The position numbers and the translations under genes were made by a program. The notes beneath the pieces are model-generated. The model ran no database searches and was not told the origin of the DNA. It worked only from the letters and a program-made list of their open reading frames with translations. DNA of 64,000 nt, from NCBI GenBank assembly GCA_964351595.1, contig CAYGOT010000014.1, forward strand, positions 1-64,000. Reading direction: 5' to 3'. The stretch comes from UBA6059 sp964351595. Lineage in GTDB: Bacteria; Bacteroidota; Bacteroidia; Cytophagales; Cyclobacteriaceae. Positions 27,460 to 35,850 of this stretch are shown here, piece by piece (position 1 is the first letter of the stretch; each line of letters begins with the position of its first letter).

Positions 27460-27569
27460 CTATTCGACGATTGTGGTTTCACTTTCGATTAACGGTCTTA
27501 TTGTGTGGACTAAATATTGCGACGTATTGAGCTATGTTTTCTTCCTTTGTATAGAAGATTTATTTAGCT

Positions 27570-28106
27570 ATGAAACACCTTTTCTCAACTCTCGTTCTTA
27601 CCATTTTTTTCAGTATCTGTCTGGGCCAAGCCAGTGATGGCGAAAAGAAAACCCTTGATGAAAACCTGGTTCTCGATGTAATAAAAAAGGCCATCGTTAC
27701 AGGTAGTGATGTTCGCATATACAGCGGAATAAGAAAGCCATCTTATGTATTTCAAGCTGGAAATAAAATTCACGAGGACTATGTGGGTTACTTTAGCGAA
27801 AGCGATGTAGACTACCTCATCTCCCAGTATAAAAGCCCTGTGCTAAGAGAGCTTTCTAAGAAAGACTTTGATAAAAAAAGTAATGTTGACGTGACCAATA
27901 AAGAGGTCATGGGACGATTCAACGGCGACACCTACTACATCTCCCATCCTATGTTTAGTCAGGACATGAAGACCAGTGTGATCTACTATGAAAAATGGTC
28001 ACGATCTATTACCGGAGAGCTTCAGGGCAAAGCCATTTACAAAGTATTTCAAGACTATGGCGAGAAGGATGAAAACATCCTACAAGCTACGATGGAGATA
28101 CAGTAG
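27570..28106 (+). CDS. secreted hypothetical protein
   Basis: The 178-residue product has a signal peptide (hydrophobic residues 4-18, cleavage near CLGQA). The mature part is Lys/Asp-rich and mixed alpha-beta, with IKKAIVTGSDVRIYSGIRKP and MFSQDMKTSVIYYEKWSRS. No family is recognised. It lies 110 bases after the amylase pair, perhaps with its own promoter, so a link to glucan use is not supported. Confidence 0.7.
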   Translation: MKHLFSTLVLTIFFSICLGQASDGEKKTLDENLVLDVIKKAIVTGSDVRIYSGIRKPSYVFQAGNKIHEDYVGYFSESDVDYLISQYKSPVLRELSKKDFDKKSNVDVTNKEVMGRFNGDTYYISHPMFSQDMKTSVIYYEKWSRSITGELQGKAIYKVFQDYGEKDENILQATMEIQ

Positions 28107-28113
28107 TTATCCT

Positions 28114-29259
28114 CTATTGGCTCTCTTCAATAGTTAAATCAATAAGCTTCCGGAACATAGCCACCCCATGCGGTATTAGCGCGTCTGGAAAGTCATAATC
28201 AGGATTGTGCAAGGCCGGAACCTTCACTCCGGCCCCCAGCCCAAAAAAACCTCCCTTGAAGCGCTCTGTGAAGAGTCCAAAGTCCTCACCCCACTTGAAA
28301 GGCTGATCCACCATCTGAAAATCAATATCTGCAGCGTTGGCTGCCCGCTCAATTAGCTCTACTGCCTGCTGATCATTATTCGTTGCGGCAAAAGACTCCA
28401 GCCATTCCACACTCTCTGACAATCCATATTCCTGTGCAAGTCGCTCGACCTCTGCCAATAGCTGTTTCCTAATTCGATCCAACTCCTCTCCTGTCCAGGC
28501 CCTTAGCGTAAAATGGACTTCTCCGTGACCTGCAGCTACGCCATAAGCTTTCTCGCCCAATTCCATATAAACAGGCGTGATTAAACCGAAGTGCTCTTCA
28601 CTCAGATTTGGGTTCTGAAGATCCGCAGCAAAAGCGACTGTTTTTGCCATGGCATTTGCCGGATTAAAGCCATTTTCCGGCTCTGCGGCATGGGCCGTCT
28701 TACCCTCGAAGCTGATAGCCACACTGGTGACGGCAGCATTGAAACTCTCCGACTTACACAGTACTTTGCCGACCGGGTAGCCGGGTAAATTGTGCAGCGC
28801 AAATATGTAGTCTGGGCTAAAATCAAATTTGGAGCTCGCTAGTATGGTTGCTGCCCCCTGGCCGGTCTCTTCAGCTGGTTGGAACAGAAAGTGATACGTA
28901 CCACATTCCGGTAGGTCAGCACTCACACTCATGATCGTACCAACGAGTATGGCCATATGCCCATCATGCCCACACATATGTGAAACAGAGGCGTCCGCCG
29001 ACCTATAGTGAAACCCATTTATTTCAGCGATAGGTAGCGCATCAAGCTCGGCTCTAAACATCACATTGGGTCCGTCCTTAGCAGTCTCAATGATCCATAC
29101 AAACCCTGTAGCCGTAATCTGCACGGCTCTGCCCACTGCATGCTTTCTAAGAAAATCAATGAGATATGTAGAAGTGTTGTATTCCTCACCAGACACTTCC
29201 GCAATGCTGTGGAGATGTTGCCTGAGTTTTATGATCTGATTATGATTAATCTCAGTCAT
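28114..29259 (-). CDS. M20 family amidohydrolase
   Basis: This 381-residue enzyme is of the M20D group (IAA-amino acid hydrolase/aminoacylase-like). Metal-site motifs are MCGHDGHMAILVGT, FLFQPAEETGQGA with the catalytic Glu, and FALHNLPGYPVG. The insert (dimerisation) domain with GKTAHAAEPENGFNPA follows. It hydrolyses N-acyl amino acids or a related amide; the substrate cannot be read from sequence. No signal peptide, so cytoplasmic. It is divergent from the sensor kinase gene and its stop lies seven bases from the convergent upstream gene. Confidence 0.92.
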   Translation of the reverse strand: MTEINHNQIIKLRQHLHSIAEVSGEEYNTSTYLIDFLRKHAVGRAVQITATGFVWIIETAKDGPNVMFRAELDALPIAEINGFHYRSADASVSHMCGHDGHMAILVGTIMSVSADLPECGTYHFLFQPAEETGQGAATILASSKFDFSPDYIFALHNLPGYPVGKVLCKSESFNAAVTSVAISFEGKTAHAAEPENGFNPANAMAKTVAFAADLQNPNLSEEHFGLITPVYMELGEKAYGVAAGHGEVHFTLRAWTGEELDRIRKQLLAEVERLAQEYGLSESVEWLESFAATNNDQQAVELIERAANAADIDFQMVDQPFKWGEDFGLFTERFKGGFFGLGAGVKVPALHNPDYDFPDALIPHGVAMFRKLIDLTIEESQ

Positions 29260-29380
29260 TTACATGATGTTTAAATAATTAGTACATTCCAATAGTCAGG
29301 TAGAATTTAGAGTAGACTATACAGCTTTACAAGCTAATCAAATCATCTTATCACTATTCTTGCATGATAACACAGCCACT

Positions 29381-30274
29381 ATGAAACTAAAAATAGACAA
29401 ACATCTTCAGCTCACTGATCAGGAGATCCATCTTGTGCTCATGCATAGTATACTTAATATACTTGGTGTGCTGATATACAATGTAAAGGAGTTGGGTAAG
29501 ATGTCGCGCGACCCTCAGGTCATGAAGCCCGTGATCGAAACGCTCACTTCCATAAGGGAGAAGTTGGATGATCGGGATTTTACCAATGATCAATTGAGCA
29601 AGTTTGACGAGCTACATGAGTATTTGTCCCAAAGCTTTGTGGTGATCTATGAGAGCTATCCTGACCTTAAAGAAGACGAAGAGTATAAAAAGGAGGTCGA
29701 TAATATTTACCTCGTCTTATCAGAAATGCGTCGGAGGGCAGAAGAAATAGTTGAATGGCAAGGTGATCCTTTTAGAGTAGCGAAGATTACCCCAGAGGAG
29801 TTGCGAGAGGATATGGAGCAATTTTTCGAAGCAGTGCAAAGAAATAGCCGGGGGGCGTACAAAGTTATTTTCTCCAGCAATGATCATAAGGCTAAAATGA
29901 CCTATCGCATGGACTTTGATATAGCTGCTGATCATGATCAAATAGAGATCCCAATGGTCTTTAAAGATGTCATTAGAGATGTATTGGCGAATGCCAGAAA
30001 ATACTCCCTGCCCGGGTCAAAAATAGAAGCCTCGTTTGTCCAGAAGAATAGGCAGACCAAATTTAGCTGTAAGGATGAAGGGGTTGGCATTCCGGAAGTA
30101 GAGCTTTCGAAAGTTACTGACCTTTACTACCGTGCGAGCAGTGGGAAGGCCAGAGAAACCATGGGCAAAGGTGTAGGACTCACCAAAGCTCATTATGTCA
30201 TTCAAAAGTTAGGTGGCACAATGTGGATCACTTCTAAGCTTAGTGCGGGTACTACCGTAGAAATCATATTCTAG
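29381..30274 (+). CDS. soluble sensor histidine kinase with a short N-terminus
   Basis: The 297-residue protein starts at ATG 29381 and has no membrane segment. An H-box-like helix IHLVLMHSILNILGVLIYN (about residues 17-35) precedes a coiled-coil linker, and a HATPase_c domain follows with N-box VIRDVLANARKYSLPG, G1 CKDEGVGIP and G2 GKGVGLTKAHYVIQKLGG. The ATP site appears complete. The H-box is unusual (HSILNILG rather than HELRTPL). It has no receiver domain or adjacent regulator, so its partner is unknown, possibly the orphan Hpt protein or a distant regulator. Confidence 0.85.
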   Translation: MKLKIDKHLQLTDQEIHLVLMHSILNILGVLIYNVKELGKMSRDPQVMKPVIETLTSIREKLDDRDFTNDQLSKFDELHEYLSQSFVVIYESYPDLKEDEEYKKEVDNIYLVLSEMRRRAEEIVEWQGDPFRVAKITPEELREDMEQFFEAVQRNSRGAYKVIFSSNDHKAKMTYRMDFDIAADHDQIEIPMVFKDVIRDVLANARKYSLPGSKIEASFVQKNRQTKFSCKDEGVGIPEVELSKVTDLYYRASSGKARETMGKGVGLTKAHYVIQKLGGTMWITSKLSAGTTVEIIF

Positions 30275-30344
30275 CACATTCCGGGAGTCAAAATACCCAA
30301 TGGCGGGTATTCCATAGGACCGATGCTTTGATCAATTTCACGGT

Positions 30345-30902
30345 ATGTCCGCCACTTACACTTTTCGTTCTTCAGCTCTGGAGAAAGAGAAAACCCTCGA
30401 ATTGACTCAGGAACACCTGATGATCCACCAAGGTCAGCGAACGGATGATGCGCCTTATGCCAGCATCAAGTCGGTTCGCCTCTACTATGACCCCTCACGG
30501 TTTGCCACGAACAAGTACCAGTGTGAAATTACACTGAGGAATCGTGCTACGGTTCTTATCAAAAGTGTCCACTATGCAGGCCCTACCAATTTTGAGGATA
30601 GAGCGAGCGACTACAGCGCATTTATTACCGAATTGCACGAGCACCTAGCACCGCTCAGCGACATCACATTTTTAGCCGGCAACAAGCCCGGCAGTTTTTC
30701 ACTCAACGTGCTTATGATCATAGCCACAGTTGCCTTCGTTGGTATCGCGCTCTTTAGCTTCGGATCAGCGATCGGAGTTGGTATTATCTTCAGGCTAATT
30801 CTATTCGCAGGGCTACTTTATTGGGGCATCAAATACCTCAAGCGAAACAAACCAAAGACTTATAACCCCGACAATCTCCCTTCATCGGTATTGCCCAATT
30901 AG
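30345..30902 (+). CDS. PH-like domain membrane protein, unknown
   Basis: The 185-residue product has a soluble N-terminal part of about 120 residues with alternating beta strands (SIKSVRLYYDPSRF, QCEITLRNRATVLI) that resembles bacterial PH-like domains, followed by two C-terminal membrane helices (about 125-145 and 150-168) and a basic/Pro tail. It lies 70 bases after the kinase on the same strand and may be co-transcribed. No named family is recognised. Confidence 0.7.
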   Translation: MSATYTFRSSALEKEKTLELTQEHLMIHQGQRTDDAPYASIKSVRLYYDPSRFATNKYQCEITLRNRATVLIKSVHYAGPTNFEDRASDYSAFITELHEHLAPLSDITFLAGNKPGSFSLNVLMIIATVAFVGIALFSFGSAIGVGIIFRLILFAGLLYWGIKYLKRNKPKTYNPDNLPSSVLPN

Positions 30903-31110
30903 GCCGATATCACATAAGGAGTTCGGAAGGATCATCAAGACTTTTCTTAGATTGTAACCTACAATTGAAGAGTCCAATTGCGTGGGTTGAATTGATGAGA
31001 AAATATATTTCTAAAATCTCAAACAAAGCCTAGGCGATCCGCGTATTCAATCCAATTTTGCACCTGACCTATGAGCTGGAAGCTCTGACTAAGACTGAAG
31101 ATCTAAACCT

Positions 31111-32640
31111 ATGAATACCCAAGAAATTGAAAATATTGAGCTGACCTATCTGAGCATGGAGGACTATGAAGACCTCAAATCAGCGATGATCACGGCTTAC
31201 AAAACCATGCCAGATGCTTACTGGAAAGAAGATCAAATACGATCATTGGTCGAGCGGTTTCCGGCCGGCCAGATCGTCATCAAGATCAACGGAGAATTTG
31301 CAGGTTGTGCATTGTCGATCATCGTCGACTATGACAAGTTTGACGATTATCATAATTACCGGGAAATCACAGGTGACTACACCTTTAACACCCACAATGA
31401 TGAGGGTGATATGCTCTATGGCATTGATGTATTTATTAAGCCTCAATACAGGGGTCTCCGTCTCGGAAGAAGGCTTTATGACTACCGCAAAGAACTCTGT
31501 GAACAACTTAACCTTAAGGGCATAGCCTTTGGTGGTCGTATTCCCAATTATCACAATTATTCTGATAAGATCTCACCTAAGCAGTACATCGACAAGGTAA
31601 GAAGGAAGGAGATCCATGATCCTGTGCTTAACTTCCAGATATCCAATGACTTCCACCCAGCCAAGATCATGAAGGGATATTTGGAGGGAGATAAGGATTC
31701 TAATGAATTTGCTGTGCTGCTGGAGTGGGATAATATCTATTATCAAAAGCCCACCAAAGTAGCTACCACGAACAAGACCGTGATCAGGCTCGGCTTGATA
31801 CAGTGGCAAATGCGTCCATACAAGGACATGGATGAGCTCATGCAGCAGGCGGAGTATTTTATAGATGCGGTCTCGGGTTACAGATCTGATTTTGCCCTTT
31901 TTCCAGAGTTTTTCAATGCCCCCTTGATGGCGGAGAATAATCACCTTGGAGAAGCAGAGGCCATAAGAGAGCTTGCCAAGCACACTAAAGAGATCGTGAA
32001 CCGCTTTTCAGAACTGTCCATTTCTTACAACATCAATATCATCACGGGTAGCATGCCTGAAATAAAGGGCAAAAGACTGTACAACGTCGGCTACCTCTGC
32101 CGTAGAGATGGCAGTATCGAACGCTACGAAAAAATTCATGTCACGCCAGATGAGGCCAAGGTCTGGGGTATGCAGGGCGGCAACCAAATCAAGGCGTTTG
32201 ATACGGACTGTGGCAAGATTGGCATCCTGATTTGCTACGACTCGGAGTTTCCTGAGCTGAGCAGAATTCTTGCAGATGAGGGCATGGACATACTGTTCGT
32301 CCCTTTCCTTACCGATACGCAAAACGGCTTCTCCAGAGTACGCAACTGTTCTCAGGCAAGAGCGATCGAGAATGAGTGTTATGTAGCGATTGCGGGTAGC
32401 GTCGGCAACCTGCCAAATGTCCATAACATGGACATGCAATTTGCACAGTCTATGGTCTTCACACCGTGCGATTTTGCCTTCCCATCCAATGGCATTAAGG
32501 CAGAAGCCACTCCAAACACGGAAATGGTACTAATCGCGGATGTGGACATTGGGCTGCTAAGAGAGCTACACGAGTTTGGTAGTGTACGCAACCTCAAGGA
32601 TCGAAGAAAAGATCTCTTCGAACTGAAAAAGAAAAAATAA
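31111..32640 (+). CDS. GNAT acetyltransferase fused to a nitrilase-type hydrolase
   Basis: The 509-residue protein is a two-domain fusion. Residues about 1-215 form a GNAT acetyltransferase with the acetyl-CoA loop QYRGLRLGRRLYDYRKEL. Residues about 226-505 are a carbon-nitrogen hydrolase with the complete triad Glu266 (FPEFF), Lys341 (EKIHVTPDE) and Cys375 (ICYDSEFPE). Such fusions occur in several Bacteroidota and are thought to act in amide metabolism, but the substrate is unknown. Both active sites look intact. Downstream is a bidirectional terminator shared with the convergent caspase gene. Confidence 0.93.
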   Translation: MNTQEIENIELTYLSMEDYEDLKSAMITAYKTMPDAYWKEDQIRSLVERFPAGQIVIKINGEFAGCALSIIVDYDKFDDYHNYREITGDYTFNTHNDEGDMLYGIDVFIKPQYRGLRLGRRLYDYRKELCEQLNLKGIAFGGRIPNYHNYSDKISPKQYIDKVRRKEIHDPVLNFQISNDFHPAKIMKGYLEGDKDSNEFAVLLEWDNIYYQKPTKVATTNKTVIRLGLIQWQMRPYKDMDELMQQAEYFIDAVSGYRSDFALFPEFFNAPLMAENNHLGEAEAIRELAKHTKEIVNRFSELSISYNINIITGSMPEIKGKRLYNVGYLCRRDGSIERYEKIHVTPDEAKVWGMQGGNQIKAFDTDCGKIGILICYDSEFPELSRILADEGMDILFVPFLTDTQNGFSRVRNCSQARAIENECYVAIAGSVGNLPNVHNMDMQFAQSMVFTPCDFAFPSNGIKAEATPNTEMVLIADVDIGLLRELHEFGSVRNLKDRRKDLFELKKKK

Positions 32641-32646
32641 GGAATC

Positions 32647-32680
32647 AAGGAGGGGTTATATCCCTCCTTACTGTTTTTTG
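32647..32680. terminator. bidirectional terminator between two convergent genes
   Basis: AAGGAGGG, a 7-base loop and CCCTCCTT form a perfect 8-bp stem, followed by a T run on the plus strand (TGTTTTTT). The stop codon of the minus-strand caspase gene lies in the stem. Confidence 0.8.
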
Positions 32681-35600
32681 ACTACTCCTAGCGGGAAATT
32701 ATTGCCTCTGATGAAGCCGGTAGGGTACTGCGCCGATCCTCCGTGTTTCTTGGTCAATTCGGGTACGGCCTCTTCCATGTATTGCTTGATTTCGGATACG
32801 GTGATATTGCCATCACCATTGTCGCCAGCCCCGTTCATGGCCTCCAGCAGAGAGTAGGTAAAGACGCCATGCTTAAGGATGGCAAACTCAGTAGCAAACT
32901 GCTGGGTACCACTGGAGGCGATCATCACAATACCCGCGGCGCGGGCCAACTGTATCATGGCCTTTTCCTCTGAGGCTGCAGATCGTGTACTTAGTGACTC
33001 TATTGCGCCACCTGAGTGGCAAGCATCCATAAGTACCAGCTGCTTTTGAGCTTTGATTTCCGATAGGTGCATCTTAAGCTCATCACTCGATATAGCCTTT
33101 GTCACCAACTGTGTCGAGTCTCCATAGAGCTGAGTGACATCCGTAGGCACAAAAAAGTACTTGTTGTCCTGGGTGTCGTCGATAGTGCCATGACCCGCAT
33201 AGTAAAACACAAATACATCCTCGGGCTGAGCCTGAGCCTTGATTTCATTAAGACCTTTGATAATCCCCTGCTTGGTAGCCTTCTCGTTATACACTTCGAC
33301 TACCTTAATCTCACGGTAGATCTCGCCTCCTTTAAGCTTCAGCTCCTCAACAAATGATATGGCATCATCATAGGCATAGTTGAGGTTGTACCTTTCATTC
33401 TTGTACTGGTTGATACCGATGGCCAGTACATAAAGGCTTGATGTTGCAATCACCTCACCTGTATACTGTAGTTTGAATTCATTAGGCCGTGAATCGATTT
33501 TTTGTTTATTCTTGACCAATACACTGAAGGTATTGAGGTCATTGACTAGCGACAGTTCGTACTTTTTCGTCACATACTGACCTACCGGAACCTCTTCAAA
33601 ATCGGTATCGCTGACCACCAGCTTGCCATTTTGGAATAAGTTGAGCTCGGAAAATCCGCTACCGCCATTATACACATCTATGGTCACTTCGACTTCTCTC
33701 TGGGATGTCCGATACTCGCCTTTGCTAAAGTTTATCTTAGGGTCTCGGTTGAGTCGTACTTGGGACAAGTTAAAAACTGCCACGGAGGGTCGCTCTGAGA
33801 TGTCAATCGTAAAAGTACCTTCTCCAGCCTGAGAGAGCAGCTCAGATATTCGGTCACCACTATCGAATGACCTTATCAATAGCTCTGGTTCATAAAGGAT
33901 ATCAAAATACTGTTCGGCTGTATAGAAGTCAGCAAGAGAAGAAATTCCGCGATTGATGTGCCAGCCAAACAATTTAGCTCCGTCAGAACTGCAGTGAAAA
34001 TACCCCTCCTCAGTCCAGGTGATCCATTCTCCATTATCTGCTAAGAAAAGCGTCATAAACGGATGCGTTGAAACGTGGAGATATGGGTAGGTACCGTTCA
34101 GTTCTTTGTAAAGCTTTGGCTGAGTCTTTTCCAGGGCTCTCATGAGTTTCTGCCATGCTTCAGGATTGTTCTGATCGAGCAACTCTTCAACACCGCCAAT
34201 TTTAACACTTGAGAAAGCCTCCGGCGTAAAATACTCGCCCACACTAGGGAATTTCCCCGCTTCATCAAGCTTCCAGAGCAATACCTTCTGATCCTCACCA
34301 CCGGAAGACAAATATCGACCTCCCGGACTCAGTGACAATGCTCTCACTCCTCCAGCATGACCGATGAATTCTCGAACCAGCTTACCAGAACCGTCATATT
34401 CCTTTAGGGAGAAGTCACTTCCAACAAAAACATGTCCCGAAGCATCTGAGATAAACTCCAGAATACGACCATCTGCAGAAGGGTCGTTAGAAATTCTTCC
34501 TGATTTTGCCCTCAGCGTATATTCGTCTAGCTGGGTGATATTATTTTTCTGATTGGCGATAGCACTGCCCTCACCTGCCATTTTCTTTGGCACAAAATTC
34601 TTAAAGTCAAAAACGATCGAAGCATCTTCACCATCATTGTTGGAGAAGTAGTTAACCCTCAGGCTACTACTATCAACAAAAGCCATAGACTGCACGGCTC
34701 TGCCCTCACCTGAGAGGCTGGTCAACGCTTTTCCCGATAGGGCATCCCATCTAACAATACCATTGTTGATACCGCCAGACGAAATCACTTCATAGCTGTC
34801 GGTCGTCGGATCAAATGACATGGAAAAGACGGCATTGTCGTGCGCTTTAAACTCTTTAATGATTCCACGCTTAGTTAGATCGGCCAACTTAGCCGTACCC
34901 TCCAGATCCATCATCATTAGATACTTAGCGTCAGCTGAAAATGATAGCGCATTAACCAGTACACCCAACTCATCATTTTGAAAGATGGTGTTGCCAGATG
35001 CATCGGTCACCTGTACTTCACCATTGACACTGGACGTAGCAATGTATCTGCCTGTCGACGAATAAGCCAGCCTGTTGATCTCTCCATCGTGCACAATGCC
35101 CTCGGACGCATCGAAATCATCACCACCCTCGAGTATGGCTGTCATATCCAGAAAAGTTACCACATTGCTCCCAGTGGCGACCGCCAAAGACTTGGTGCTG
35201 GGATCATAGCCCAGCGCATTGACATAGCTGCCCATATCCGTTTGGGAGAAAAGTTCAAGCACACCATTTTTCAGCTTCCAGATGCTGAGCACATTACCCA
35301 TTCCCCCGCTAAAAATGAATTCTCCGCTATCATCAAATACAATGTCCGAGACCGCATCATAATGTCCTTCTACCGGACCTATGATTTCCTTGTTTTCAAT
35401 ATCAACGACGATGAGATAGTTCTCCTCCATCTCATTCAACGGTAGGCCTCCCAGGGCCAGGTACTTACCATCAGGACTTAATGCACCACTGTAAAAGACA
35501 CCCTGATAGCCTGGCCCATACTCTGTATCAAGCCGCTCAATGACTTCAAGTGTCGCAGCATCCCAAATCTTCACTGATTTATCTTCGGATATCGAAATGA

Positions 35601-35769
35601 ACCGTTGGCCATTTGGCAAAAACAGAAGGTCATTCACCTTGCCGTTGTGACCGTTAATATTAAGATTAATCTTGGGTTTATAGTCTTGAGCAACAGCCGA
35701 AAGACAAGTGGCCAATACCAGATGAAGAAGGACGATCAGATTTCTATCAAGGTAATGTCTTCTTTGCAT
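32668..35769 (-). CDS. secreted WD40-repeat protein with C-terminal caspase domain
   Basis: The 1033-residue product has a signal peptide (LVLATCLSAVAQ), a WD40 propeller region of about residues 36-520 (repeats such as NGQRFISISEDKSVKIWD and GRYLSSGGEDQKVLLWK), an Ig-like stretch (FSELNLFQNGKLVV) and a C-terminal caspase/C14 peptidase. Its catalytic dyad is complete: His860 in FYYAGHGTID and Cys917 in LMDACHSGGA, 57 residues apart. WD40-caspase proteins are known in Bacteroidota and cyanobacteria; in vivo substrates are mostly unknown. The export signal argues against a cytoplasmic death role. It is divergent from the Pif1 gene. Confidence 0.92.
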   Translation of the reverse strand: MQRRHYLDRNLIVLLHLVLATCLSAVAQDYKPKINLNINGHNGKVNDLLFLPNGQRFISISEDKSVKIWDAATLEVIERLDTEYGPGYQGVFYSGALSPDGKYLALGGLPLNEMEENYLIVVDIENKEIIGPVEGHYDAVSDIVFDDSGEFIFSGGMGNVLSIWKLKNGVLELFSQTDMGSYVNALGYDPSTKSLAVATGSNVVTFLDMTAILEGGDDFDASEGIVHDGEINRLAYSSTGRYIATSSVNGEVQVTDASGNTIFQNDELGVLVNALSFSADAKYLMMMDLEGTAKLADLTKRGIIKEFKAHDNAVFSMSFDPTTDSYEVISSGGINNGIVRWDALSGKALTSLSGEGRAVQSMAFVDSSSLRVNYFSNNDGEDASIVFDFKNFVPKKMAGEGSAIANQKNNITQLDEYTLRAKSGRISNDPSADGRILEFISDASGHVFVGSDFSLKEYDGSGKLVREFIGHAGGVRALSLSPGGRYLSSGGEDQKVLLWKLDEAGKFPSVGEYFTPEAFSSVKIGGVEELLDQNNPEAWQKLMRALEKTQPKLYKELNGTYPYLHVSTHPFMTLFLADNGEWITWTEEGYFHCSSDGAKLFGWHINRGISSLADFYTAEQYFDILYEPELLIRSFDSGDRISELLSQAGEGTFTIDISERPSVAVFNLSQVRLNRDPKINFSKGEYRTSQREVEVTIDVYNGGSGFSELNLFQNGKLVVSDTDFEEVPVGQYVTKKYELSLVNDLNTFSVLVKNKQKIDSRPNEFKLQYTGEVIATSSLYVLAIGINQYKNERYNLNYAYDDAISFVEELKLKGGEIYREIKVVEVYNEKATKQGIIKGLNEIKAQAQPEDVFVFYYAGHGTIDDTQDNKYFFVPTDVTQLYGDSTQLVTKAISSDELKMHLSEIKAQKQLVLMDACHSGGAIESLSTRSAASEEKAMIQLARAAGIVMIASSGTQQFATEFAILKHGVFTYSLLEAMNGAGDNGDGNITVSEIKQYMEEAVPELTKKHGGSAQYPTGFIRGNNFPLGVVKKQ

Positions 35770-35850
35770 TCACCAATTTCAAGATTAAACGTGGATACTT
35801 CAAACATTTGGGCATAAAATGCGACTCATTCTATAATTTCACTTTGCGTT

